NCBI GenBank assembly: GCA_017886205.1
Contig: JAFNEO010000028.1
Span: 26,476 to 90,475, forward strand
Reading direction: 5' to 3'
DNA from: Candidatus Aminicenantota bacterium
GTDB taxonomy: Bacteria; Acidobacteriota; Aminicenantia; Aminicenantales; UBA8522
DNA length: 64,000 nt
Positions within the stretch are counted from its first letter, which is position 1; each line of letters begins with the position of its first letter. Both the position numbers and the translations under genes were made by a program. The notes beneath the pieces are model-generated. The model searched no databases and was not told where the DNA came from. It saw only the letters and a program-made list of their open reading frames with translations. Positions 17,669 to 27,909 of this stretch are shown piece after piece.

Positions 17669-20314
17669 GTGAAGAAGCGTTCTTCTTACCTCTGCCTCAT
17701 CCCCTCACTCCTCATTATCCTTGTTTCCGCGTCGGCGTTTGCGGACCAGAGCGTCCCGGATTTCATCGTCCAGCTCCAGCAAGACTTCTCTGCCCGTCGT
17801 TTTAAGCCTTACCTTGAAGCCTTCGCGCCGGAGTTGCGGGAGGAACAGAGGGGAGAACTCACCCGGTATTTCGATGAGCTGAAGATGGAGTCGGTGGTCC
17901 TAAGCTGGGCTAATAAGGGGAACTTTGACCAGGCCAGACCCATCGTTTTCCTCCAGGTCATCTGCCAAAACTCCTATTCTGCCTTGATCGAGACGTGGCA
18001 GCTCAAGCTGGAGAACATAGGGGGCAGCTGGCGGGTCAAGGAAAAAAACGCGAGGGGGAACCTCAACCAGCTGTACAAGATCCATCTGCCGGCCGGGCGA
18101 ATCGAGAGGGCGGAGAGCGTCGAGATCACCCACACCGACTTCAACCTGATCTTCCGCAACGCCCTCGTCTTCTATGACAATATCCCCAACCTGGAGACGG
18201 CTCTCCTAGTTGTCGGCGACGGCCGCTTGGTTTTTTCCCCTTCGGACGCCGGCGAAAGACACCAGCTCGCTCTCCTTTATAAAAATAAGGTACTGGAAGA
18301 CCGCATCGATCATTCCTTCCTGCGTTTCTCCAACGCTTTTTTCAAGCAGAACATCAAGATCACGGGAAATGTCGAGGTTCCCGCCTCGGCGGCCGGCGAG
18401 AAGGCGCGGAGCAAGGCCGAGGCGATATTTTCAAAATACCATTCGCGCTATTTCACGATCCAGAGCCCCCTCAGCCAGGAGCCCCTCTCTTTCCTCCCCC
18501 AGGGAGAAGAAGCCGTGATCCAATTCCAGGGCAGAAAGACGAAGGAGATGGCCTACGTCTATTCTCCTTTCGCTGAAGAGGAGGTCACCCTCTACGATAC
18601 CACCCGGGAGCGGTTCATCAACCTCTATTCCCCCGGCTCGGAGCAGGGAAGAGGACGCCTGATCATCAGCTTCAGCCCGAGGTACGACGTCCGGGACTAT
18701 GAGATCGAGCTGGATTTCCAGCCCCAGAACTTTTATCTTTCGGCCAGGGCCAAGGTCGGCTTTCTCAGCCAGGTCGAGGGCCTCGATGCCGTCAAGTTCA
18801 AGTTTCACCCGGGACTCGAAATCCTGCGCGTCTATGACAGCGAACGGAGAGAGCTTCTCTTTACCCAGGACCCGGTCGGGCGAATCCTCTGCATCTACTT
18901 CCTGGAGCCCATTGCCAAGAGCGTCAGGACGACCATCGAAGTCTTCTACCGGGGCCGGCTGGAGCCGCCCGCCCAGCTGACGGACACGGTCGTAGGGCAA
19001 CGGTACGAAGTGACGTCCGAACCCGTGCCTATTCGCTTTGATACCTTTCTCTTCAGCCAGTCAGCCCAATGGTATCCCTACCCTCTCATCGACGACTTCT
19101 TCACGGCTCGACTCAAGATCATCGTCCCGCCGGCGTATTCCGTGATTTCCAACGGGGTCCTGGTCGAAAAAAGCGTCTTGAACGGGGTCCAGAGGGTGAC
19201 GGAGATCGACAAGGTCGGGAGCTCCTGCTCGGTCTACGAGACCAAGCGACCCGTGAAATATCTCTCCTTCCTTGTCGGAAAGTTGAGCTTGACCCAGGAA
19301 AACTCCGGCCCTCTGCCGCTCTCCTCTTATGCCTCATCCGATGTCCGCTCGGTCAGGAAGAACCTCCTGGAGGAAGCCGGCCGGATTCTGGAGTTCTACG
19401 AATCCCGGTTCGGTTCATTCCCCTTCGAGAACCTGCGAGTTGTCCAGAGGCTTTGGCGCACGACGGGCGGCCACAGCCCGGCCTCGTTCATCATCCTGAA
19501 TGACCTCCCCCGCGTCCCCAGCCCCGGACCCGGCCTCCGGGAAAGGCTGATCGGCAATCCGGACAGCCCGGTGGACCTGTCCTCCCAATGGAGGGAATAT
19601 TTCCTCGCCCATGAAATCGCCCACCAGTGGTGGGGTCAGGGCGTCACCTGGGCCAGATACAGGGACCAGTGGCTGAGCGAGGGGCTTTCCCAGTATTCAT
19701 CGGCCCTCTACCTCCAGTCGAAATATGGGGATGACGCCCTGGCCGACATGTTCAAGAAGTTCTCCCGTTGGACCGAGAAGAAGTCCGTGTGGGGACCTAT
19801 CACCATGGGCTCCCGCCTCAGCTTCACCGATTTCGAGGCTTACCAGGCGATTATCTACGACAAGACGGCCCTCGTCCTGAACATGCTCCGCGACCTGTTG
19901 GGCGACGAAATTTTCTTCTCCGGTCTGAAAGAGTTCTTCGGCGCGTACAAGTTTAGAGCCGCAGCCACCGGCCAGTTCAGAAGGACGATGGAAAAGGTCT
20001 CCGGCCGGGACTTGAACGACTTTTTCCGACTCTGGTTTGATTCTCATCTGCTCCCGGATGCCCAGGTGCGCTGCCGGGTCGAAAAACAGGCGGTCGGAGT
20101 TCTCCTGAAGATCAGGGTGAGACAGCTCAATGAGGATTTCGTTTATCCTCTCTGGATCGCCTGGGAGGATGAGAAGGGTGCGCGCCGGCGGGAGAAGCTC
20201 GTCATCGATAAGAGGAGCCAGGAATTCGAGTTCCCTTTGCCGGGCCCTCCCCGCAAGCTTGAAGTCAACCCTGATAAGGCCGTACCGGGAAAACTTCTGG
20301 TTTGGAAGGACTAG
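17669..20314 (+). CDS. Secreted M1 family (gluzincin) aminopeptidase-like protein
   Basis: HEIAHQWWGQG...WLSEGLSQYSS; signal peptide after GTG at 17669 (ORF opens at 17573). Confidence 0.85.
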   Translation: MKKRSSYLCLIPSLLIILVSASAFADQSVPDFIVQLQQDFSARRFKPYLEAFAPELREEQRGELTRYFDELKMESVVLSWANKGNFDQARPIVFLQVICQNSYSALIETWQLKLENIGGSWRVKEKNARGNLNQLYKIHLPAGRIERAESVEITHTDFNLIFRNALVFYDNIPNLETALLVVGDGRLVFSPSDAGERHQLALLYKNKVLEDRIDHSFLRFSNAFFKQNIKITGNVEVPASAAGEKARSKAEAIFSKYHSRYFTIQSPLSQEPLSFLPQGEEAVIQFQGRKTKEMAYVYSPFAEEEVTLYDTTRERFINLYSPGSEQGRGRLIISFSPRYDVRDYEIELDFQPQNFYLSARAKVGFLSQVEGLDAVKFKFHPGLEILRVYDSERRELLFTQDPVGRILCIYFLEPIAKSVRTTIEVFYRGRLEPPAQLTDTVVGQRYEVTSEPVPIRFDTFLFSQSAQWYPYPLIDDFFTARLKIIVPPAYSVISNGVLVEKSVLNGVQRVTEIDKVGSSCSVYETKRPVKYLSFLVGKLSLTQENSGPLPLSSYASSDVRSVRKNLLEEAGRILEFYESRFGSFPFENLRVVQRLWRTTGGHSPASFIILNDLPRVPSPGPGLRERLIGNPDSPVDLSSQWREYFLAHEIAHQWWGQGVTWARYRDQWLSEGLSQYSSALYLQSKYGDDALADMFKKFSRWTEKKSVWGPITMGSRLSFTDFEAYQAIIYDKTALVLNMLRDLLGDEIFFSGLKEFFGAYKFRAAATGQFRRTMEKVSGRDLNDFFRLWFDSHLLPDAQVRCRVEKQAVGVLLKIRVRQLNEDFVYPLWIAWEDEKGARRREKLVIDKRSQEFEFPLPGPPRKLEVNPDKAVPGKLLVWKD

Positions 20315-20318
20315 CCGC

Positions 20319-21716
20319 TCAGGACAGGCTGTCCACGTCGATCTTCAGCCTCTTGATCATCTCGTTGAGAGTCGTCGGCTTCAGCCCCAGCGACCGGGCC
20401 GCTTGTTTCTGGACGCCCTTGGCCCGGCGCAGGGCGTTGAGGATGACTTTTCTCTGGTAATGTTGGGTTTGCTCCCTGAAACTCGGCTCCTTTTCTTTGT
20501 CGGCCGCGATGTCCTCGTCTCCCGGCCGGCGGTCGAGCAGGAACGGGGGCAGTGTGTTGCGGGTGATGAGCTTGGATTTAGACAGGACAACCGCCCGTTC
20601 GATCAGGTTTTCGAGCTCCCGGACGTTTCCCGGCCAGTCGTAGTCTTCCAGGATCTCGAAGACATCATCGGTGATGCCTTCGATCTCCTTCTCGTTCTCG
20701 CGGCGGTAGATGTCGATGAAGTGCTTCACCAGGAGAGGGATGTCGTCCTTCCTCTCCCGTAGAGGAGGGAGTTCGATCTTGATGACGTTGAGCCGGTAGA
20801 ATAGGTCCTGGCGAAAGGCCTTACTCCCGATGAGCTCTTCCAGGTCGGTGTTGGTGGCGGCGATGATCCGCGCGTCCACTCGGATCGTCTTCGTCCCCCC
20901 GAGCCTCATGAATTCCTTGTCCTGCATGACCCGGAGCAGTTTGGCCTGGGTCTCGAGTCCGACGGTGGAGATCTCGTCAAAAAAGATGCTCCCCCGGTCG
21001 GCCATCTCGAACAATCCGTCCTTTTGGCTCACCGCCCCGGTGAAGGCGCCTTTGACATGGCCGAAGAGGTGGCTCTCCAAAAGGTCGGGGGGGAGGCTCC
21101 CGCTGTTGACGACGACGAACGGGAAATTGCGGCGCTCGCTGTTCTGGTGGATGGCCCGGGCGACCAGCTCCTTTCCCGTGCCGCTCTCGCCCTGGATCAG
21201 GATCGTCGAGCGCGTCGGCGCCGTCGCCCTGATCAACTCGAAGATTTTCTGCATGGGCTGGCTCCGGCCGATGATCTTCTCGAACCCGAACTTGCGGTTG
21301 AGCTCGCCCCTGAGGCGGATGTTCTCTTCCTGAAGGCTCTTATGCTCCAGGGCCCGTTCGATGATCATCAGGAGCTCTTCGTGTTTGAACGGCTTTTGGA
21401 TGTAATCGTAGGCTCCCATCTTCATGGCGGAGATGGCCGACTCGACCGAGGCGTAGGCCGTGATGATGATGATGATGGCCTGCGGGTCGATCCTCTTGAT
21501 CCCCTTGAGGACCTCGATGCCGTCCAGGCCGGGCATCAGCAGGTCGAGGAGAGTGATATCATAGAATTGGGAGGAGTGCTTCTCCAGGGCTTCCTCTCCG
21601 GAGGAGGAGAGCACCACTTCGTACCCTTCCGATGACAGGAGCTGGCTCAGGACATCGTGGATAATCGGCTCGTCGTCAACGACGTGAATGATCCCTTTTT
21701 TTTCGGCCATGGTCAA
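20319..21716 (-). CDS. Sigma-54 dependent response regulator (NtrC/PilR type)
   Basis: VDDEPIIHDVL receiver, GESGTGKELVARAIH Walker A, GAFTGA loop, Fis-type HTH. Confidence 0.93.
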   Translation of the reverse strand: MTMAEKKGIIHVVDDEPIIHDVLSQLLSSEGYEVVLSSSGEEALEKHSSQFYDITLLDLLMPGLDGIEVLKGIKRIDPQAIIIIITAYASVESAISAMKMGAYDYIQKPFKHEELLMIIERALEHKSLQEENIRLRGELNRKFGFEKIIGRSQPMQKIFELIRATAPTRSTILIQGESGTGKELVARAIHQNSERRNFPFVVVNSGSLPPDLLESHLFGHVKGAFTGAVSQKDGLFEMADRGSIFFDEISTVGLETQAKLLRVMQDKEFMRLGGTKTIRVDARIIAATNTDLEELIGSKAFRQDLFYRLNVIKIELPPLRERKDDIPLLVKHFIDIYRRENEKEIEGITDDVFEILEDYDWPGNVRELENLIERAVVLSKSKLITRNTLPPFLLDRRPGDEDIAADKEKEPSFREQTQHYQRKVILNALRRAKGVQKQAARSLGLKPTTLNEMIKRLKIDVDSLS

Positions 21717-24571
21717 TTCCGGACGAAAGAGAGCTTTTGGCCCAGTTTTCTAAGGTCGAGGTCGGCGGGGACGAAGATGGTGAAGCAGGTCCCTTTGCCC
21801 ACCTCGCTCTCGACGGTGATATGCCCTTCGTGTTCATTGATGATGGCGTAGGAGATGGACAGGCCCAAGCCGGTGCCCTTTCCGATGCCCTTGGTCGTGA
21901 AGAAGGGGTCGAAGATGTGGGGCAAGTGCTGGGGCTGGATTCCCGTTCCGGTGTCGGCGATCTTGACGACCACCTCCCGGCCTTCCTGGTCGGCCTGGAT
22001 GCGGAGGGTGCCCCCTTTGGGCATGGCGTCGATGGCGTTGAGGATGATGTTGATAAAGACTTGCTGCAGGCGTTCGCCCTGCGCCCAGATGAGCTTGACC
22101 GGGGCCAGGTGCATCTCCAGCTTGATGCTCATCGCCTTGAGCTTGTACTCGATGAGCGAGATGATCTCCTTCAAACTATCGGGTATGGACACCTTGTGGA
22201 AGGCCGAATCCGCGGGGTTGCGGGCGAAATTGAGCAGGTTCTTGACGATCCGGGAGACCCGTTCGGTCTGGCCCTCGATCTTCTCCAGGATCTGGGCATA
22301 GTGAGAATCGGTGAGCTTTTTCTGGAGCATCTGGATGTAGCTGGAGATCCCCGTGAGCGGCGTGTTGATCTCATGGGCGACGCCGGCCGAGAGGAGGCCG
22401 ATCGAGGCCAGCTTTTCCGATGTTACCAGCTGTTGCTGGAGGCGGATTTTCTCGGTGATGTCCTCGAAGACGATGATCGTCCCGTAGGGAATCATCTGGT
22501 TGTCGAACAGAGGCGTTTTGGCGATGTCGAAGATCCTCTTGTCTCCCTCCGGCAGCTCCAGCGTGATCTCAGCCAGAAGGCGGAAGTCTTGCTGGGTGTC
22601 GCTGGGAAACAGGGCCAGGAAATTCTGGGGACCCAGAATTTCCTGGAGCTTCTGGCCGAGGACCTGGCCTTTGGCCAGGGAGAAGATGCCCTCCAGCACC
22701 CGGTTCCAGCCGATGATCTCTCCCTTCTGGTTGAGGACGGCGACACCGACGGTCAGGCTCTCGATGATGTTCTCGCTGTAATCCTTGAGCCTCTCGAGCT
22801 CGAGGGCACGAACGCTCGCCTGCTGGTAAAGAGAGGCGTTCTCTATGGCCAGGGCGACCGGCGAGGAGATCGTTGTCAGGAGGTCCCAGTCCTCGCTGTT
22901 GAGGAACGAGTTGTCGATCTTTTTCCCCATGCCCAGACAGCCGATGAGGTTCTTCTCGACCTTGAGCGGAAGGAAATGCACGAACCCCCGCGACACGAGC
23001 TCCTCGTTGCCTTTGTAGAGCTCCCGCCGCTCGGCGAGTGAATCGACGGCGATGTACTCTTTCTCTTGGAGATGGCCGTAAAACATCGGGTCGAAAGTGA
23101 CGGCGCGGGGAATAGACGGAGATTCCCCCTTGACGCTGCTGACGATGAAGGTCCGGCTGTCCGCCTTCTCCGGGAGAAGGAGGGCCAGGCTTTTCAGGGA
23201 AAGGGCGTTGGTGATGAGGTCCAGGAGCGACTGGGAGAGCTTGTGAAGGCTTCTCTCCCGGCTGAGCTCCTTGCTGATGATGAGGAGCGTCTGCCGGTAC
23301 TTGTAGGAGCGGCTGTAAAAAAACCGGTCGAAGAGGGCGGTGATCAGCTTCTTCAGAGGGGTGAAGAGCGTCGCCCCCAGGATCATCGCCAGTATCCCCA
23401 GGATCAGGACGTTGAGCTTGTTCTCGGAAAAGGCGGGGGTCCTGGAGCTAAGGACGATATAAAGACAGGCCAGGACGAAATACGAGAAGATCAAAGTGGC
23501 GGCCTTCTTGAGCAGCACCTCGAAATCCATCAGCCGGTACCGAGACACCGAGTAAGCAAAGGTCAGAGGAATAAGAGCCTGGAGGAGGATGGTCAGCTCG
23601 GCGTACTGAGAAGGGCTCTGGCCGAAATAGTAGGGGACGGCATAGAAGATGACAAAGGGAAGCACTCCGATTCCCAATCCCGAGAGTATCCAGCGCAGCT
23701 GTCGTCTGACCAGAAGGTTTGGCGGGTGGCGGAGGCTGTGAGAGATGCTCAGCAGCGTAATGACCGAATACAGGGCGAACTGGAGGATCTCCCCCTTTTC
23801 TACTCCCGCATAGACGGACAAGACGAGGCCGTCCTCCCAGCCGCCTGACAGAGGAGAATGCAGGACCAGAGTCGCTAGGAAAAGGAGCAGGCCGGGCAGG
23901 TAGAGAAGATAGATCGAGGACGGTCTCTGTTTGAGGACCTTTTTTCTCTGGGGAAAGATGAGGAAGAAGTGAAGCAGAAGTGGCGGGAAGAACAGGAAGG
24001 CGGCCTGGTCGAGCCAGTAGAAGAGGCCGTCGAGAACGTCCAGCTGGCCGGTTGGAGAGAAGATGTAGAAGGAATAGAAGACGAGACAGAGGAGATAGAA
24101 GGAGAGGTAAGGCATGGCGAAAGTGCGGCGGGAGTTGAAAAAAACGACGACCGCGATAACCAGGGTGGTCAGGCCGATCAGGGCCAGATAGTAGTAAAGG
24201 AGGTTGGGTCTCTTCTGTGAAAGGAAAAAGGACGGCGAGAGGATCTCCGCCGGCCGGCCGATCTGGTACTTGACCTTTTGCCCGGCCATCGCGGCGACCC
24301 AGAGGCTCTTTACGATGTCGATTCGAGTACCGATCGTCAGGTCATTGATGGAGTAAAGAATATCCCCTTTCTTGATCCCGGCCAAATAGGCGGGACTGTT
24401 GGCCGCTACGCGGTCGGCGACGAACCGGCCGGACTTGTCTTTCCAGACAACCCCGTCGGTGGGTTCCTGCCAGACGAGCTTCCGGTAGATGTTCAGCCCT
24501 CCGAGGGCAAGCAGGACGCCGATCAACCCGAGGGCGATGATAACTCTTCTATTCATCGGCGTGGAATTCAA
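21713..24571 (-). CDS. Membrane sensor histidine kinase: PDZ + multi-TM + GAF + PAS + HisKA/HATPase
   Basis: PDZ-like segment FVADRVAANSPAYLAGIKKGDILYSINDL; H-box GVAHEINTPLTGISSY; ATPase GTGLGLSISYAIINEHEG. Confidence 0.9.
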   Translation of the reverse strand: MNSTPMNRRVIIALGLIGVLLALGGLNIYRKLVWQEPTDGVVWKDKSGRFVADRVAANSPAYLAGIKKGDILYSINDLTIGTRIDIVKSLWVAAMAGQKVKYQIGRPAEILSPSFFLSQKRPNLLYYYLALIGLTTLVIAVVVFFNSRRTFAMPYLSFYLLCLVFYSFYIFSPTGQLDVLDGLFYWLDQAAFLFFPPLLLHFFLIFPQRKKVLKQRPSSIYLLYLPGLLLFLATLVLHSPLSGGWEDGLVLSVYAGVEKGEILQFALYSVITLLSISHSLRHPPNLLVRRQLRWILSGLGIGVLPFVIFYAVPYYFGQSPSQYAELTILLQALIPLTFAYSVSRYRLMDFEVLLKKAATLIFSYFVLACLYIVLSSRTPAFSENKLNVLILGILAMILGATLFTPLKKLITALFDRFFYSRSYKYRQTLLIISKELSRERSLHKLSQSLLDLITNALSLKSLALLLPEKADSRTFIVSSVKGESPSIPRAVTFDPMFYGHLQEKEYIAVDSLAERRELYKGNEELVSRGFVHFLPLKVEKNLIGCLGMGKKIDNSFLNSEDWDLLTTISSPVALAIENASLYQQASVRALELERLKDYSENIIESLTVGVAVLNQKGEIIGWNRVLEGIFSLAKGQVLGQKLQEILGPQNFLALFPSDTQQDFRLLAEITLELPEGDKRIFDIAKTPLFDNQMIPYGTIIVFEDITEKIRLQQQLVTSEKLASIGLLSAGVAHEINTPLTGISSYIQMLQKKLTDSHYAQILEKIEGQTERVSRIVKNLLNFARNPADSAFHKVSIPDSLKEIISLIEYKLKAMSIKLEMHLAPVKLIWAQGERLQQVFINIILNAIDAMPKGGTLRIQADQEGREVVVKIADTGTGIQPQHLPHIFDPFFTTKGIGKGTGLGLSISYAIINEHEGHITVESEVGKGTCFTIFVPADLDLRKLGQKLSFVRN

Positions 24572-24612
24572 AAAATTGAATCATGCTCAGAGAAAAATTT
24601 AACCAGCCCATT

Positions 24613-24900
24613 TCAGTCGAGGATGTGTCTCTGGCCGGACCGAACCGCCCATCTTATGGCCGGCTGCCGCAAAAGCCTCCTTACGGCCAGGTCCTCCTTC
24701 AGGCCGAGCGGCTTGGTGTTTCTCCCGAGAATCTGGCTCATATAATCGCTTTTCGGCTTCTTGACCGGGTACTCCTGGGGAGCGACAGGAGTATCGAAAG
24801 ATGACGGCGAGGGAGGCGGTTTGGTCTCCTGAATCGGGGAAGCACCCAGGAGAAGAACGACGATAGCCGGCCCTGCCCCCGCCAGCAGTCGCTTTTTCAT
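24613..24900 (-). CDS. Hypothetical small secreted proline-rich protein
   Basis: 95 aa from MKKRLLAGAG; signal peptide; upstream of and co-directional with the histidine kinase gene. Confidence 0.5.
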   Translation of the reverse strand: MKKRLLAGAGPAIVVLLLGASPIQETKPPPSPSSFDTPVAPQEYPVKKPKSDYMSQILGRNTKPLGLKEDLAVRRLLRQPAIRWAVRSGQRHILD

Positions 24901-25010
24901 TGATTTTAAAATAGATCTTTCGCCATTTTTTGTCAACTTTGGCCGGCGGGGCCTGACTAAACTAGGGGGGCAGGGTTTGTACCCAGGGGGCCGCTTCCCT
25001 CTGGAGTTCA

Positions 25011-25039
25011 TTGACAAAAAGATAGTGATACCCTAAGAT
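25011..25039 (+). promoter_or_regulatory. Predicted sigma70-type promoter of pilus operon
   Basis: TTGACA (25011-25016), 17-nt spacer, TAAGAT (25034-25039). Confidence 0.5.
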
Positions 25040-25083
25040 GAACGTATCTTTTTAGAGACGAACGGAGTTATCCAGATAGAGAC

Positions 25084-26292
25084 ATGCCCTATTTTCTGTG
25101 TCGCCTAGCCACGGAAGACGGTCGCTATCTGGCCCAGTCATTCCTGGCCTCCTCGGCCGAGGATTGCCAGAAGCACTTCGAGAGCGAGGGGTTCTGCGTC
25201 CTCTCCATCCATAAGGATTGGAAGAAAACATCCACCCCATCCCTCCCCTTCGAGAAGAAAATCAAGGACAAAGATTTCATCATGTTCAACCAGGAGCTGA
25301 TAGCGCTCCTCCGGGCCGGCTATCCCATCCTCAAGAGCTTGGAGCTCATCGCCAGCCGAACCAAGAATGTCCACCTCAAGGAGCTCCTCCAGAAAATCGA
25401 GGCCGGGGTCCGGAGCGGCAAGGCCCTTTCCGAATCCTTCGCGCCCTATGAGAAAGAGTTCACCAAGGTTTATATCGCTGCCCTGATGGCGGGGGAGCAG
25501 AGCGGCAACCTCCCAGGGACCATTGGGCGATACATCGATTATGCCAAGGTCATCGCCCAGACCAAATCGCGGATCCGGTCGGCCCTTCTTTATCCCACCG
25601 TCCTGATCGTCTTCGCCCTGGTCCTCATGGGCATCCTGGTCAACTTCATCCTGCCGCGCTTCGCCGTGTTCTATGCGGACTTCGGGGCGCAACTCCCCGG
25701 GGTCACCCGGCTCCTCATCTCCCTGGCCACCGGCCTCCGCACCGCGACGCCTGTCCTCCTTGTGGCGTTGGTCCTGCTGGCTTTAGTCCTGGCCAGGCTC
25801 AAGAAACAAGAAAAAGTCCTCCTCGCTTTGGAGAAACTCAAGCTCAAGATTCCCTACTTCCGCCGCATCCGGCTGGAGACGGCGATCTCACTCTTCAGCC
25901 GCACGCTCAGCCTTCTCCTCGAGGCCGGGATCACCCTCCTCACGGGGCTCCCGATCGCCTGCCAGGCGATCCCGAACAAGTTCCTGATGAAGCAGACTAG
26001 CCACGTGCCGGACGACATCCGGAACGGCGGGAGCCTGTCCGACTCCCTCGGCAGGACCGGGTTTTTCACCCCCCTGGCGACCGATATGATCCGCATCGGA
26101 GAGAATTCGGCGAACCTGCACGGCATGCTGAGGGAAGTCGCGGACGTCTATGACCAGAGAATCCAGGCCAGGATCGACACTTTTGTCTCCCTCATCGAAC
26201 CGGTCATCATCATTTTCATGGGGCTCCTCGTCGCCCTGATGCTGCTGGCCGTGTATCTTCCCATTTTCAACATCATTCAAATCACGAGATAA
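25084..26292 (+). CDS. pilC: Type II secretion/type IV pilus inner membrane protein (GspF/PilC)
   Basis: GspF-type topology and motifs (AGYPILKSLELIA; GEQSGNLPGTI; IEPVIIIFMGLLVALMLLAVYLPIF). Confidence 0.9.
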   Translation: MPYFLCRLATEDGRYLAQSFLASSAEDCQKHFESEGFCVLSIHKDWKKTSTPSLPFEKKIKDKDFIMFNQELIALLRAGYPILKSLELIASRTKNVHLKELLQKIEAGVRSGKALSESFAPYEKEFTKVYIAALMAGEQSGNLPGTIGRYIDYAKVIAQTKSRIRSALLYPTVLIVFALVLMGILVNFILPRFAVFYADFGAQLPGVTRLLISLATGLRTATPVLLVALVLLALVLARLKKQEKVLLALEKLKLKIPYFRRIRLETAISLFSRTLSLLLEAGITLLTGLPIACQAIPNKFLMKQTSHVPDDIRNGGSLSDSLGRTGFFTPLATDMIRIGENSANLHGMLREVADVYDQRIQARIDTFVSLIEPVIIIFMGLLVALMLLAVYLPIFNIIQITR

Positions 26293-26294
26293 AG

Positions 26295-27905
26295 ATGAAG
26301 AAAGAAGAAACCAAGAAGAGCGCCGCTTCCGAAGAAGCCGAAACTCGAAAGATCGCCGAGCGCTACCGGGTTCCCTACATCGACCTTTCGACCTATGCGG
26401 TCAAGAGGGAGCTCGTCCAGTCGTTCCCGCCTGATTTCCTCTACCGGGCCAACTTCATCCCCCTAGAGGACCAGGACAGCCTCGTCAAGATCGCCATCGC
26501 CGACCCCTCGGACATCGGAACGATCGATGCCATCGAGTCCTTCCTGGGGAAGAAGGTCCAGGTGCACGCCGCTTCCAAGCGGGCCATCCAGGAGGCCTTG
26601 CGGAAGAGCGAGACCGCCCTCCAGGTCCTGAAAGATGCGACCGAAGGATTCATCGTCCAGGTCGTGGAAAAGGAAAGCGGCGAAGAGGAAGAGGTCATCT
26701 CCTTGGAAAAGCTGGCCGACCAGGACGGGTCGATCATCAAGCTGGTCCACACCATCATCTTCACCGCCGTGCAGAAGCGGGCCAGCGATGTCCACGTCGA
26801 ATCCCGCGATGACGGCGTCCGGATCAAGTACCGCATCGACGGCATCCTGGGAGAGGCCATGGAGCCGATCAGCAAGAAGTTCCAGTCGCCCATCATCTCC
26901 CGCATCAAGGTCATGTCCGACCTGGACATCGCCGAGCGCCGGGTCCCTCAGGACGGGCGGTTCCGGCTCAAGATCAAGGACAAGACCATCGATTTCCGGG
27001 TCTCCATCATGCCCAGCATCTACGGGGAGGATGCGGTCATCCGCATCCTGGACAAGGAGATGATCACCCAGGCCATCTCCGAGTTGAAGCTCGAGCTGCT
27101 CGGTTTCTCCGACAGCCTGCTGCGGAAGTTCCGCCGCTACATCACCCAGCCCTACGGGATGATCCTGGTAACGGGGCCGACGGGGAGCGGCAAGACGACC
27201 ACACTCTACGCCGCCCTGACCGAGATCAAGGCGCCGGAAGACAAGATCATCACCATTGAGGACCCGGTCGAGTACCAGATCGACGGCATCACTCAGGTTC
27301 CGGTCAACGAGAAAAAGGGTCTCACCTTTGCCCGCGGTCTGCGTTCGATCCTCAGACACGACCCCGACAAGATCATGGTCGGCGAGATCCGGGACCCGGA
27401 GACCGCCCAGATCGCCATCCAGTCCGCCCTGACCGGTCATCTTGTTTTCACCACCGTCCATGCCAACAACGTCTTTGACGTTATCGGCCGCTTCCTGCAC
27501 ATGCAGGTCGATCCCTACAGCTTCATCTCCGCCCTAAACTGTATCCTGGCGCAGCGCCTGGTGAGGGTGCTGTGTCCGAAGTGCAAGCAGGCGGTCAAGT
27601 ACCGGCCCGAGCAGCTCCTCGAGTCGGGCCTCTCTCCCGACGGATACCGGGACCAGGACTTCTACGAGGCCCGGGGATGTCCGGATTGCGGTCAGACGGG
27701 ATACCAGGGCCGGACAGCCATCGCCGAGCTGCTCGAGCTGTCCGACGTCATCCGGGAAATGATCCTGGTCCGCAAGCCGCTCTCCGAAGTGAGGAAACAG
27801 GCGAAAGAAGAGGGGATCGTCTCCCTCCGGGAGGTCGGGATGCAGAAGGTCTTCAAGGGTGTCACCAGCCTGAGAGAGTTGAATAAAGTGACCTTCGTCG
27901 AATAG
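26295..27905 (+). CDS. pilB: Type II/IV secretion ATPase (GspE/PilB)
   Basis: GPTGSGKTTTLYAAL, SDVHVE, EDPVEYQIDGITQV, tetracysteine CPKCKQ..CPDCG. Confidence 0.93.
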   Translation: MKKEETKKSAASEEAETRKIAERYRVPYIDLSTYAVKRELVQSFPPDFLYRANFIPLEDQDSLVKIAIADPSDIGTIDAIESFLGKKVQVHAASKRAIQEALRKSETALQVLKDATEGFIVQVVEKESGEEEEVISLEKLADQDGSIIKLVHTIIFTAVQKRASDVHVESRDDGVRIKYRIDGILGEAMEPISKKFQSPIISRIKVMSDLDIAERRVPQDGRFRLKIKDKTIDFRVSIMPSIYGEDAVIRILDKEMITQAISELKLELLGFSDSLLRKFRRYITQPYGMILVTGPTGSGKTTTLYAALTEIKAPEDKIITIEDPVEYQIDGITQVPVNEKKGLTFARGLRSILRHDPDKIMVGEIRDPETAQIAIQSALTGHLVFTTVHANNVFDVIGRFLHMQVDPYSFISALNCILAQRLVRVLCPKCKQAVKYRPEQLLESGLSPDGYRDQDFYEARGCPDCGQTGYQGRTAIAELLELSDVIREMILVRKPLSEVRKQAKEEGIVSLREVGMQKVFKGVTSLRELNKVTFVE

Positions 27906-27909
27906 GAAA

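Noticed and set aside
21737-23041. 434-aa plus-strand ORF
   Set aside because: Antisense to the histidine kinase.
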